Below, in pieces: positions 12,092-24,100 of a stretch of DNA of 64,000 nt. The stretch is from Melampsora larici-populina 98AG31 (taxonomy: Eukaryota > Basidiomycota > Pucciniomycetes > Pucciniales > Melampsoraceae). How positions within the stretch are numbered: position 1 is the first letter of the stretch; every line of letters starts with the position of its first letter. A program made the translations under genes and the position numbers. Below the pieces are notes generated by a model that had not been told where the DNA came from, made no database searches, and saw nothing but the letters and a program-made list of their open reading frames with translations. Location of the stretch: NCBI RefSeq assembly GCF_000204055.1, contig NW_006768768.1, positions 1,736,709 through 1,800,708 on the forward strand. The letters are read 5' to 3'.

Positions 12092-12349
12092 GGTTTTTTT
12101 TTCGAATTTTTCAAGGTTGGCAGGTCAAAAACTTAAGTTTTGCAAAGCTTCAGGATGGCTCTAGAATGCATTAAAACATGTTTGTGAAGGTTGAAAAGTC
12201 AAAAAAACTTCTCACTGTGGTTCTTGTCAAGACTCAGGATCTGTCTGGCCGATCTGACAGTTCTGGCAAAATACTTTTTGGGAGCTACCCGTAGGTAGTT
12301 GCACGTTTATCTTCGGGTAGGGTCCGAAGGATTAGGGCGCCACAGGTGA
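11962..12349 (-). repeat. Right terminal inverted repeat of KDZ-1
   Basis: Mirror copy of 1255-1642. The tip ends GGCGCCACAGGTGA. It carries TTG (or CAA) at the three sites where the left copy has TCG (or CGA). Confidence 0.9.
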
Positions 12350-12736
12350 TGGTCCTTGAAACAAAAGAAAAGAATTTACGCTTTTGATCCAGATTCATCT
12401 GAGGATAGAATAGTAAATAAAATTTTGAATAAAGTTGATGGTGACGCTAGAAATGCAATCAAGAGTCAACTCTCTACACCATACAAGTGGGATATGTTTC
12501 TGATGGTGTTCAAAGATATTTTTGAAAACACAACAATCATTACCAAGAAAAGATACTTGAATAGACCACGGAGACCTTTTATTGAAAATAGGACCACTTT
12601 TAAAGATGATAAAATGCAAGGACCTTCTAGCACAAAAGTTCAACCAAGTACATCAGAAAAGAAACCTTTTAGAGCATGCCCAAACTGTGGAAGCAAAGAT
12701 CCAAAACATCAGTGGAGAGGATGTACACCACCGAAG
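12350..12736 (+). pseudogene. Gypsy Gag, part A (core to zinc knuckle)
   Basis: An open frame from the KDZ-1 edge encodes a Gag-like helical segment (DPDSSEDRIVNKILNKV, then STPYKWDMFLMVFKDIFE), a basic linker and the start of a zinc knuckle, CPNCGSKDPKHQWRGC (C-x2-C-x6-H-x4-C). The frame then runs into the Plavaka end at about 12737. There is no native start codon. The sequence is strongly AT-rich, unlike the DNA left of KDZ-1. Confidence 0.7.
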
Positions 12737-13212
12737 GGTTGTCACGTGAATTTCACGCGGAATACCTTTGCAGCGCGATTCCGCGTGAAAATGACGCTGA
12801 GAGTAAGTCTGTGTGATACACGCGGTGAGGAGCCATGTCACCGACGTAACGACCGACGTTTGGCACTCGCATACATCCCATCGTGGTGATGTCCCCTCCT
12901 CGTGAGTTCACGCTGAACATACAAGTGGGTTCTACACGCGCGGAGCAAACATGTCACGGACGTCACCTCGAACGTCTTGCACACGCATACGGCACAAAGT
13001 GACCATTGGTCCTCTACGTAAGCTGGCTGCGTGCGCGGCCACGTGCATTTCCATCACGCCGCCAAACGGGGGCAGCCACGTCTTTAGCTCACGCGCGCGG
13101 TAGTGGCGGTAGTGTACAGAGAGTGAAAGCGAATAGAAGAATTCATACAATTGCATGATTGGCAAGAGAAAGACAAGCAGATAATCTCCACATCAACATA
13201 AGATTCATAACA

Positions 13213-15094
13213 TTAATCCAGGTGAGAAGGGTTTTGTTCTTCCTCCTCCACAGCCGCCTCCTCCAGACCCTGAAAACCAGACCCACTGCTCCCAACCTGA
13301 TTATCATTACCCGCGGCACTTGCAAGCGCGTTATTGTTGCCTTGTCCGGCCACTAAAACCTGATCGACAAAGGGTGCTGGGAGGCCGGAAGCTTTGATTG
13401 TGGACCAAGTCCGCTGGCCAGTAAATGCCTCTCGGTCATAACGCGCAATTTGAGCAAAGTACCTACCACAGAAGGAAGTCGCTCAGTTTGTGTTCTGCCA
13501 CATAGTGTGTTAGTGTGTGGTGTCGATTATACAACTTACAAAGACGCATCGCTCGCGGGCCTGGCGCGAAGGTCAGCCAGCACTTCGTCCATCAGCGTCC
13601 ATTGACAGCGCTTCTTGTTTTCTGTTTGGTTGAGGTAGTAGTACACGGTGACATATCGCTACAAAATGGAAGAGGGTCAGGCACATGTTAACGCTCTCCA
13701 AGGCGATTGAGACAAACGAAGCTTACCATGAACATAATCCGTTTGACCTTAGCCCGCCCCAATTTTGCCAACGCATCAGAGTCATCCAGAGCTCGTACCT
13801 CGGGTATAAACATTCGGCCGACCTGAGGAAGCACATGTCAGTGAGTTTGACGCAGGTGTTACATCAAGAGTTTCAATTGACCTGGAGTGCCATCGATTTG
13901 GCAGCGGGTACCTTGAGTATACTTCCCTCTGGAACGCCCAGGATGTTGTGGAGGAGCTTGTTTAACGGTGTTTGCAAAACAAACAATCAGCCGCCGGCCA
14001 CACTGACCGTTGATTCGTCACCTTTGTTAAAGTAGACCTGACTCACCGCGGAGCGCACCTTGCTGCGCTGATTCTTCAACGTGTCCTTGATGAATAAGTA
14101 CATCGCCGTTGTAGGAATACATGCCTCACCCGCGATATAATCACCAGGGCCATGCTCATCAATATATTCGGCCTTGAGACCTTTGAGGTACTTCTGTGCG
14201 ATTGTGGATTGAGTGAGTGATTATCGCCATTTCGAAGGTGAAAATGACGCCCAGAAAGGTTGACTTACAAAAGTGAGTACCTCCAAACTTTGAACCATGG
14301 TGGTGTGATCATCAGCAACAGTTTTGCTGTACGCCTGAAGGTCCGGGCGAAATATGATTTCGGCCACCACGTCTTTGAAAGCGTCCTGGTGATGGTTTTG
14401 ACCGCGATAGAGAGAGAATTCAAGGTTAATGCACATTGGATTATACATCGGCGGAGGGGTATAATCCTGATGAGATTTTGCTCACCCGGATCACCTTTCC
14501 GGGTACCCACTTTGGACCAGAAAGGCCTTTTGATTCTTGACACGCAAAGACGAGGTAGGACAGCGTACCCAAATATTCTTCGCCGGGGAGTGTGTTCTGT
14601 GACCCAAAGAGCGTTTAGGTACGCATTGAGTCTTTGCAAAAAAGCCAACTACGAGAAGTAGTAGAAAAGCTGACTGACGTCGATCATCTTCTGCAAAACC
14701 TCTTGGTTCTCCTTTGTGAGTTTCAAAAGGTCAGCATACTTCTTAACACTGGCGCGTGATGCTGAGGCGCGTGACGACGCTGAGGCCGGTGGGTTTCGTT
14801 GCAGTGGTGGACGGAAGAGAGTGGCAGGAGCGGTCTGGGGGGAGTCAGCCGTAGCCGTAATCGACATCGCGCTATTTGACGCTGGAGAGAGAATGTAACG
14901 AAAAAAGAGGGTCAGAGAAACTGATTACGCCATACATGCTCCAAACCGGTATGTTCGGAGCAGGCAGGCCAAAAATAAACATGGGTTCCATGCCACTAAC
15001 GTCTCAATTGAGTTGTTTCCCTTGGTTGCTGGGCGCCCAAATCGTCCTTGTCAACATTCATTTCTTCGCCAAACAGATCATCCCAATCGCTCAT
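13213..15094 (-). CDS. Plavaka-associated second protein, spliced
   Basis: The start at 15094 gives an acidic N-terminus (MSDWDDLFGEEMN), then a 155-bp intron to SNSAMSITATADSP and a Pro/Ser/Arg-rich linker. A helical block (LLKLTKENQEVLQKMID) and NPMCINLEFSLYRGQNHH follow. Further exons read KYLKGLKAEYIDEHGPGDY, LLHNILGVPEGSILKV, VGRMFIPEVRALDDSD, RYVTVYYYLNQTENKK and YFAQIARYDREAFTGQ, ending in an acidic tail with the stop at 13213-13215. All junctions are GT...AG and the frame holds through the last five exons; the join between 14650 and 14450 is less certain. I do not recognise a named family. It follows the transposase on the same strand and so probably belongs to the same element, by analogy with the TnpA/TnpD pair of CACTA elements. 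Confidence 0.65.
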
Positions 15095-15985
15095 TGCGCC
15101 AAACGAGATCAAGGTGACTGCGTGTTCAAGGGTGTAACTGTTGAAAGAATAACGTATAGTTCCAGGATAAACGAAAGGACAATACTTTGGGGATCAGCAT
15201 TAAGCAGGAGGAGGGTCAGGCGCGAAAGACTATTACCAAACAGATGGATCGCAATATAGAATCCTGAAGAAAGGCCAGGACCCCGAGGACTCGGGAGTCT
15301 TATACTATTGCAAACTTCTGTGATGGGCCATGTGCGCTATGGTAAGAAGACGCAGCAACAGTAGAGAGAAGGAATGTATATTTAGTCCGTCATTCCTCGC
15401 CTGCTTGAAATTAGGTTGCCGTAAATCTACACGTGATCAGAATGGGTATTGATGCAGGGGATCTGAACGGCGGTGATGGGTTTGTTGGGAATGAAAGATC
15501 CGTGAGGGACTTGCGGTTGAGCATTGGAGATGTCGAAAGTCGGCGAAGGGGAGCTGGGCGTGTGCCAGGGGGTTGGCCTCAGTTGCAGCGAGACAGCGGG
15601 CATGTCACCCCCTGTGACATGTCAGCTGACTCGCTGCAACTGAGCAGAAAATGAAGTTTTTCGCAACTGCAATGGACGAAGGAATGTGTCCCCAATGGCA
15701 AAGGGACCCATTCCTTCCTGACACGAGGAATGTGGGTCCTTGGGGTCTTAAAGAGCACCTAGACACTAGTGCATGGCTTTTAGTGTACTTGCGAAAGAGG
15801 TTTCTCAAAACGTGGGTCTCAGGAAGTCCGGACACTCATAATCCAGGTCAATCACGCTCCAGAAATAGGCATCATCCAACCATGTGACTCGTTATGTTTA
15901 ACTACCACATTGCAAATATATGTGACACTAGAAAATAAGACACGTGCAGCGGAGGGGGGACATGAGGTGGACACCTTTGAGTCCA
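15095..15985. other. Spacer between the two Plavaka genes, rich in inverted repeats
   Basis: No convincing ORF. It holds the hairpin at 15578-15644 and a second imperfect inverted repeat at 15682-15714 (GGAATGTGTCCC against GGGACCCATTCC), with a related copy near 15730. These may act as a terminator/processing zone or as element recognition sites. Confidence 0.45.
15578..15644. repeat. Two-step hairpin
   Basis: Outer arms CTCAGTTGCAGCGAG (15578-15592) and its exact complement (15630-15644); inner arms CATGTCAC (15601-15608) and GTGACATG (15614-15621) around a short loop. 23 paired bases in all. Confidence 0.8.
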
Positions 15986-18900
15986 TCAGAACTCATCCAT
16001 GTCCACCAGAGGGTCATCATCCTCGGGGTGTGCTTCATCGGAACCATCCATGTCGATATCTTTTGGTGGACAACGTTTGTACCACACAGAAAGCCCTTCG
16101 GTGATGGACCCCTTCCATTCGTCGGCGGTGAGGGCAGACCACACAGCGCCGGTGACGTTTCGGTGGAATTCTGCCGAGTAATGAGCACCGGCATTTAATA
16201 TGAATGAATTACAGGCCTTGTGTGTCACTTCTGGGCGTTTGTTCTTTGCTTCCAATCGCTCCAGGAAGTAACCCTTGGTGTTAGTGACCAAACAGCCGCC
16301 TCGATGGCAGTTATGCTGCACGTTGAGGACACACGTCACTTTCTACATGTGATAGCCCAAAGTCAGCGACGTTGAAATGCCCAAAGGCAACAATACTCGG
16401 GCACCTACTTGGGTGCAAATCCAAGTGTGACCTGAGGTCTCTTGAAGTTCTCTCATACCATAAAATGGGTCGAGTCCTGGTATAAGTTTGCACTTTTTCA
16501 CTTGGAGAGCAACATCCATGGATCCAACCTGTTGCCAAATCGCACTGACTCTTCCAACACATATAGGCCTGGTGGGTGCCGGGTTGAAATCAACCTGAAA
16601 TGGAGGTAGTTGGTTAGTCCAAAAGCGCTCATTGCAGCTTAGCGCGACCAATGTCAAAAGGGACCGACTAGAATAAATGTGCCTTCGAGCGCTTTTTGCC
16701 CGCTTTCGAGGGTGACCTGTAACGCCTTCTTCCACTTTTCATTGGGCCACTTGCTCAAGAGCTCACGTGGGGGTTCATCACTACCGGCCGTGCCTTTTGG
16801 GACTGCAAAATTCGGGAGTCAGATAAATAATCTCCCCTCGGCCTGGTTACATATATTCGAAGAAAGCACGCACATGAAACCTTGACTGTGTGCTTAGGTC
16901 CAAAAGCGCTTGGTAAGTGCTGCCCTAGCCCTTGTCGGATCACTTTCTCTTTGAACATGGCACGGAGACGGGTGGAGGCGGTTGCGCGTGTACCTAGTTT
17001 TTCATCATAGAAGGAAGATCCTGACACAAGCATACGTAACAAAGCCTCGTCGTTGAACCGGTTTGCAATATCCCTTCCAGGTGCATGGCGATTTGAATGA
17101 ACCGAAGCCATGCGAGTAACTGCATTTAAAGACTCCATTTTCTCAGTTGCAAAAAGACAGGCGGGCCCAAAGCGCTCGACTGAATAGGGTAGATGTATGA
17201 GCATATGGAATTTTGGTTTATTTGTCCATTGGGCATTGAGGGCGACAAGTTGTTTCAAGAAGCGGGCGATGACAATCTTGAGGTCAGATATGTACGTTTC
17301 CTTGTTGAAAATTTTGGGTTGAAAAATATATGATGCTAAATGAGATAATGCAATCCAGCAGTGTCTGTAGTCTTTGGGTATAAAGTCAAAAAATACAAAA
17401 GCAGCGGCCTGGAGGACCACACGGAAATCTTTCCCAAGGAGGCTGTTGGCGTAATGGACCATATTCCAAGGTTGTATCGGGGCAACATTCAACCCTTCAA
17501 TGGAGAAACTTTGCCACCGTCCATGGATGGTTAAGAGCTCAGCTGGTAATAATCTTGACACCACATCTCGGTATAGATATTTGGCGACTCCCAGTAGGAC
17601 TACGTGTAGGGATTCCACTGGAGTGTCCAAATGACCATCAAATGCTAGGCAACCTCCTTGTCAGCCACACAGACGTGTTATGTCTTGAGAGAGAAACTAC
17701 GCTCACCTGCCAGACGTAAAAATGGATTGAGCATATGTTCACCAAATTTATTTTCCACATTTTGACAATGACTTAAGATGGATGATTGGGAAATCTGTTC
17801 ACCTTTGGGTTTGACCCTGTTGGACCGGTAGATCTGCTGAACCTCTTTTGCAAACGGTAAATTGAGAGAGTCGCAAGTACCGTATTGTTTTGAAAGATCA
17901 TCAAAATGCTTGATGCTTTTCGGGTGTCGGGTCAGCTCCCATAATTTTTTGGTCTGCTCACTGGTGACCTTCCAGCTGCGAAAAGGAAGACTGGCCTAAG
18001 GTATTTGCAAAAGTCAGCCGTTGCAAAAGCACCGGGGATGTTGAAAGTGTCAATCGCTGCTCACCGGGAGCCAATCTTTGTCAATTCCCACAAACTTTTG
18101 AACATATGATTCAGTTTGTTTGTCGGCCCGCGACTCCACAGTTAGATCACAAATCCGACACGGAGATAGAGTCCCGGAGGGATTAGTCGTATTGGAAATC
18201 TCAGCGTGCATTGGGGAATCCCCCATGTGGCATAGAATGAAGGGTAATACTAAGACTTCTTGCTCAATGCTACAATCGTAAGCTTGAAAGCCTGTTGTGG
18301 AAGCGCAACTATCAGGTGTTTGAATCAATATCGACACATGTAAATGTTTATCAATAGACTCATAAACCGATTGCTCACTTCAATTCATCAATGAGCTGGT
18401 CTCCTTGTTCCAAAGCACTCGCAATGTTTGAAGTGCAGAGTTGGTGAATGTGAAACTCCTGATTGGTGAGGTTGGGACTCAAACCGGCCAATGTGCAGTA
18501 AAAAGACATATGCTTGTTCCACTTTTTCGAGATGTTACCAGAAGTATCATCCGAATACAACACAACCGGTACACTTCGAATGATCAAACCATGGGCCTTC
18601 ACTCGCCAAGGATTGGGGAGGCCGATTCGCTTAACGCCATTTGGCGTTTTCTCTGAAAGACCAGCTTGTGATCAGGGTACGTGTTGTGTCAAATTGTAGA
18701 TGTTAATTGCATTAATCTCACGTAATAATTGTGTACCTGTCGAGTCACACCACTTCAAACCATTATCCAATTGAATCCTTGAGAATGAGCATGCAAAGTG
18801 TTCGACATTGACGTCCAAAAGGTGTTCAGAATCAAACTTGGGCTCGGCAGCAACACAGAACGTGTCTCGCGCGCCAGAGACAATTGCCAAACACTTGGCT

Positions 18901-20157
18901 CGTACACCCAGTTGATCCTTATAAAAAAAAGACCGGGAGGACTACACGTGAATCTACCAGTTGAGCTGGTTCGTATATATAAAAGTGCTCTCCCTCGATT
19001 TCAACCATAGGGACACGCAGATTCGGTGGCAGTTCTTCACGCCATTTCTTGGATTGCAAAAATCGGTCGACAGTGACTTCTTTGTCGCTCTCCGGCAGAA
19101 AGACCATGTAGGGACATACTTCAGGATTGGATAACTCCTGGGAAAAAAAATTGACACATGAGCAGTGCGAGGAGGACCAAGAGGTAAAACCATGACTGAC
19201 CTGTGATATGATGTTGGTTACCGAACGAGTAAAACATGGATTTCCCAGCGGACTGGTTCTCTCCAAGACCCTCAGGCCTAATCGGGCCTTGAGGTCTGTT
19301 CGAATTGCTTTGATGTGACCTATAAGTAATCCAAACATGTATGACGCTTAGCTCAAGTTGTTTGAACATGATGACTACGAGCGCGTGCATTGACTGACCA
19401 AGGTCGGGTAGAAAGACGTCTAGGATGTTTCTCAGGATAGTGCGTATACGTGTATATTCTGCAGTGGACATTAGGTTACGCCCCGTGCCCAACATCATCA
19501 TCGCGGCAGCATGCTTGGAGTGGAGTGTAAACAGACAGGAAGTGAGCGATGTCGCCGGATGTTGGAGTGAGTCAGACAGAAGAGACAAACCTCTTTCTTT
19601 CGAAGAGGGTACCAGGGTAGCCAAGCGTCCGTGAGCGCTCTTTGTTCATCCTCGGGAAGGGGTGCGGTGGAGGATGTGTCTGAATTGGAAGTGCCATCAA
19701 GGAGGTCGTGTAGGTCCACACTGGAATCTGATTCGGGGAAGTCCACATCTTTTGGAGGGGAGGAGCCGTAGAGGGAATCAAGCTCATCGGATGACCCGTT
19801 GGGCTCATCCAATAGGTCGTGGGTGTGGGTAGCTTCGATGCCGTCGTCGAATATGCCGATGCCGGGAAGCCCGGCATCGGCATCTTCATGGACAGTGGCA
19901 GAAGGATCTGCGCCTCTGTTGGCCAAGGTGCCATGAGAGGCGCGGGAGGCTAAACCTGGAGGAGGCACAGTGACTGATCGGCTTTCCAGCTCCACGCGGA
20001 CTCGGTCGATGTGAGTCTTTAATTTGCTGTGCTTGGTTATGTCAGCGAATGTTCGACCAGTACAGAGCTTGCAAGTCCATTGTCCCATATTCCCCCCCGA
20101 GGTACACTGCACAAAGTCTATGGGCATGAAACAAAAATTAGGGTCGGAATTGGTCAT
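15986..20157 (-). CDS. Plavaka-type transposase (CACTA-related), multi-exon
   Basis: The N-terminus has a Cys/His finger (WTCKLC with HSKLKTHID, about 20040-20085), an acidic linker with DELDSLYGSSPPKD, and WLPWYPLRKKE (about 19600), the conserved entry of Plavaka proteins. The core passes through GHIKAIRTDLKARLGL, VPMVEIEGEHFYIY, SVPVVLYSDDTSGNISKKW (about 18500-18560) and a Cys pair CRIC. The block DTPVESLHVVLLGVAKYLYR (about 17570-17630) follows, then KPKFHMLIHLPYSVERFG and FATEKMESLNAVTR. The C-terminal tail contains VQHNCHRGGC and ends acidic at 15986. Many GT...AG introns interrupt it. I saw no definite lesion, but full splicing was not resolved. Start at 20155-20157 (MTNSDPNFCF) precedes the finger. 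Role: excision and integration of the element in the nucleus. Confidence 0.75.
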
Positions 20158-20687
20158 TGAAATGATCAATTGACAAGAACATTGTGATCGGGACAACGGT
20201 GCCCCGTAAAAGAAAAGCCTCACATTCAACCGAACGTGCTTGAGCCGGTGTTACGAAGCAAAAAGACATTATGATGGTATGGCCGTGTGGGGTCAAGAGT
20301 GTGAAATGATTGGGGTCAAGAGGAAATGCACACAATAAAGATAGCAAATGGGGCAAGCAATGCGGAAGTGGGACAGAGAGGTCTAAATAGCCGTCTTGGG
20401 AGGGCGAACATGAATGGCATGGTTGAACATGCCTTCCGACACGTCTGTTCTGAGTTTTCCCAATGACCTCTCATGCATCGGAGTGATCTTGCCCTGGAAG
20501 TGTTTGAAGGGCAAGATTGGTTGGTCACGTGGACACTATCGCAAGATAGTGTGTCTGTGACGCGTGTGTGGGCATTTTGGGAGCTTCGTGGAATCAGCGT
20601 ATGATCGCCGTGCGCTTGCGTTACGTCCTAATCATCTCAGCTTCCTGTGGTGACTATGGTGCGGCGTTTGGTGCTGTGGAATATTGG
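20158..20687. other. Upstream region of the Plavaka transposase
   Basis: No gene. GC-richer than surroundings, with repeated CACG/CGTG words toward the right tip. It contains a short inverted repeat CACTATCGCAAGATAGTG near 20534. Presumably holds the transposase promoter. Confidence 0.4.
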
Positions 20688-20707
20688 TGGAACTCACGTG
20701 GACAACC

Positions 20708-20944
20708 TGTTGCGATGTTGATACGTTACTTAAACGGGAAGACTTACGTGTAGGGTGCGGGTCTGAAAAGCCCCCTGATCTCACGTACATTTGCCCAAAT
20801 AGGCTTTGGTGGTGTAAGGATAAGAAGATAAATATGATTGAAGAAGACACGGGAGAGAGTGATAATATGAATGATGAATTTGACTTTCACGGAGGACAAC
20901 TCTCAGGAGATTCGAGTTCAGACAGTGACACTGCACAGATGTAG
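20708..20944 (+). pseudogene. Gypsy Gag, part B
   Basis: After the Plavaka tip the frame continues as CDVDTLLKREDLRVGCG, YICPNRLWWCKDKKIN and then MNDEFDFHGGQLSGD, an acidic Gag C-terminus, before stopping at 20944. In-frame with part A if the insertion is removed. The stop comes from the intrusion at 20929-21119. Confidence 0.6.
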
Positions 20945-21181
20945 TATTTTTCGGCTATGCAAAATGATTAGAATTAATGTCAAAAATGATTAAAAATGCT
21001 ATGTTAATGCATAAAAATGCACCATTAATGCACCATTAATGAAAAAAAATGCAGCATCAATGCAGAAAAATGCAGTGTTAATGCACATGAAGAATGAATG
21101 CAGAATTCCACCTTTTTCAATGAATGATGAATTTGACTTTCACGGAGGACAACTCTCAGGAGATTCGAGTTCAGACAGTGA
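20867..21181 (+). repeat. Perfect 62-bp direct duplication flanking a 191-bp AT-rich intruder
   Basis: 20867-20928 and 21120-21181 are identical over 62 bp (both include TTTGACTTTCACGGAGGACA). Between them 20929-21119 is built of short AATGCA/ATTAATGC words and is unlike Gag. It separates Gag part B from the Pol frame. Confidence 0.9.
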
Positions 21182-24100
21182 AGGAGAAAATCACCAAAAT
21201 CAACAGCAACAGAATGTCTGCATGATTGATATTCATGAAGATAACGAGAAAGACATCAATATATTGCAAGCTGAAGCAGATGTACCTCATTCATGGCAAG
21301 ATGACATGCAGATGGGGAATACAATTGATGCAAGATTATTGAAATCCAAACCAGCAGATGGAATGGCACATACACTAGGACATCACGCAATGGCTCGAGC
21401 ATTAGTAAATAATTGTAAAGTACCAATGCTACTAGATAGCGGAGCATCATGCTCAATTGTAGGAAAACATTTTTTATCTGAAATAGTACCAGACTGGCAA
21501 GAAAAAATCATGCCCAGTAGTCATGTAAAATTCTCTGGAGTTGGTAGTAAACTTCATGCTTTAGGCGTAATCAGCTTACCTGTGATATTCCCACATGTTA
21601 AGCAATCAATCAGAATAAATGCTGAATTTGTGGTAATGGAGAATGCAAACAATAAATACTTCATCTTAGGAGCAGAAAACTTGAGCCAATATGGATTTGA
21701 TATATTTCATAGTAAAGAAAGATATTTCACCATTGGTAATAATAACAAAAGTATCAAATTTGCCTTGATGCAACATAAAGAGATTTTGTCAATTAAACCT
21801 GATATTTCAGAAGAAACTTCAATAACTGAAGATGCAGGAAAACTTCGAGAAAAAATATTGGAAGCGGATTTTGGACCCAATCTTACTCACAGTCAGAAAG
21901 AAGATATAATTCAAATGGTAATTAAATACAAAGACCAATTTGGTTTGGGAGAACAACCTCTAGGAGTTATTAAGAACCATCCGGTGAAGATAGAACTCAC
22001 AATAGAAAAACCTTACCCTCCCATCCTAAGGAAAGGTGCATATCCAGCTAGCCCAAGGAGCAGAAAAGAAATAGAAAAACATATTGAAGAACTACTTAGT
22101 ATGGGCGTAATACGAAAAGTAGGTAGTGATGAAGAAGTTGATATAACTTCACCTGTTCTAATAGCATGGCACAATGACAAATCTAGGCTTTGCGGAGATT
22201 TTCGTGCTCTAGATCAGTACACCAAGCCTGATAGATATTCCTTGCCAAGAATAGATCAATCCTTGACTAACCTTTTTAATGCAAAACATATTACTCTAAT
22301 GGATATAATGAACGGATTCCACCAGAACATCGTGGAAATATGTAGCAGGAAATTCCTCAGAATCATTTGTCATTTGGGAATTTTTGAATATATAAGAATG
22401 CCTTTTGGAATCAAAAATGCTCCAGCTTTCTTCCAAAGGATGATGGATACAGAATTTTCAAAAGAATTGAGGGAAGGATGGCTTAAAGTATATATTGATG
22501 ATATCATAGTTTTTCACACTACGTGGAAAGAACATCTAGAAGCAATGGAAAAAGTATTGCTAAAAGCCAAAGCCATGGGGATGACCATATCTTTAAAGAA
22601 ATGCCATTTTGGTTTTGAAGAATGTAAAGCCCTAGGCCACCGTGTATCAGGACTCTGGGTAGCAGTAGACCAAAACTCTGTAGCAGCAATACTACAAAAA
22701 CCTTGTCCAAAAGATAAACAAGAGTTGAGTTCATTTTTAGGATTTACAAGCTACTACCGAGCTCACATTCCAAACTTTGGAATCATTACTTGTAGCCTCT
22801 ACAAACTTTATGCTAAAGGTGTAGTTTTTGAAATGACAAAGGAAAGAATTGACGCAGTGAATAAGATAAAACAAATACTTACAACAGCACCAATCTTGTT
22901 TCACCCAGACTTTGAGAAACCTTTTAAACTTTATGTTGACGCATCAATTGAAGGATTAGGAGCAGCACTCCACCAAACACAAATAATTGACGGAAAACCA
23001 AAAGAAGGACCAATTGTCTTTATATCTAGAAAATTGACAGACACTGAAAGTAGATATTCTTCACCCCAACTAGAAGCTTTAGCACTAGTTTGGGCATTAG
23101 AAAAATTACACTACTACCTTGATGGTAGCTACTTTGAAGTAATTACAGATTGTACCGGAGTGAGATCTCTAACAAATCTCAAATCTCCAAGTAGACACAT
23201 GTTGAGATGGATGATGGCAATACAAGAGTATAAACCATTCATGACAATTACACACAGACCAGGAAAATTCCATAACAATGCTGATGGACTGAGTAGAATG
23301 GCGTTGCCAAATGATTCCAGTAATCCAGCATGGGAACCGGAAGAGATGGAAAGAGACATTCCAGTGATGGGAATTAGTTTATGTGAATTATCTGAAGAAT
23401 TTTTTGATGAAGTAAAAACCAGTTATGAAAAAAATAGTAACACAGCTAAACTTACCAGGATACTGTCTGCACGTAATACTGATTTGAAGCTGTCAAGCAC
23501 TCTTGAGCAACCTTGGAAAGACGGATTAGCTCAAGGAAAAATTTCACTTGAATCTGACCTCATATACTTTAGAGAAAAGCATACAGCGGTTTTAGTAATA
23601 ATAGCTACTGAACACATTCAACAAACATTGCACGTATGTCATGATGAATTTATGTCAGGACACCTATCAGAAGACAGGACAGTAGACAGAATCAAAAACA
23701 CAGCTTGGTGGCCAAACTGGAGACAAGATGTTGAGGAATATGTAAATACTTGTGAAAGATGTCAGAAAGCAAATGAAGCCACAGGGAAAAGATTTGGGTT
23801 ACTTCAAAGAATAGAAGAACCAACTTACGCATGGGAAGTCATTAACATGGATTTTGTTACTGGTCTTCCGCCATCATTAATCAATAATTACAACTGTGTA
23901 CTGGTTATTGTGGACAGATTTTCAAAAAGAACAAGATTCTTGCCATGCTACAAAGAGGCAACAGCAATGGACATTGCACTACTTTTCTGGGAAAGAATAA
24001 TAAGTGATGTAGGATTGCCACGAATTATTATCAGTGACAGAGACCCAAAATTTACTTCTGAATTTTGGAAAAGTCTACACACACTTATTGGAACAACTTT

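Larger units (their letters stand above)
1255..12349. mobile_element. KDZ-1: complete KDZ-superfamily DNA transposon, 11,095 bp
   Basis: The element is bounded by 388-bp inverted repeats whose tips read TCACCTGTGGCGCC. Between them are a minus-strand KDZ transposase (2280-5951), an AT-rich non-coding middle, unassigned minus-strand exons (8401-8790) and a plus-strand gene with an HMG-box-like segment (9587-11319). Flanking octamers CGATCCTT (1247-1254) and TGGTCCTT (12350-12357) match at 6 of 8 positions, both differences being transitions, which fits an aged 8-bp target duplication; Zisupton-type elements are known to make 8-bp duplications. The right flank is Gypsy gag. The left flank is unlike gag, so the host locus may already have been a composite. 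Confidence 0.85.
12737..20707 (-). mobile_element. Plavaka/CACTA-like DNA transposon, ~8 kb
   Basis: The left tip reads GGTTGTCACGTGAATTTCAC and the complement of the right tip reads GGTTGTCCACGTGAGTTCCA, so the short inverted repeats match with one indel and a few substitutions. Both subterminal zones are dense in CACG/CGCG words (12740-13100 and 20520-20750), as in CACTA-type elements. Inside are two minus-strand genes: a Plavaka-like transposase (15986-20157) and a second element protein (13213-15094). The exact target duplication is unclear because TGT lies next to both ends; CACTA-type elements give 2-3 bp. Host DNA is the Gypsy gag zinc-knuckle coding region. Confidence 0.75.

Noticed and set aside
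15433..16198. Plus-strand ORFs opposite the Plavaka C-terminus
   Set aside because: Antisense shadows of the transposase tail and of the inverted-repeat spacer; no motif or splice support.
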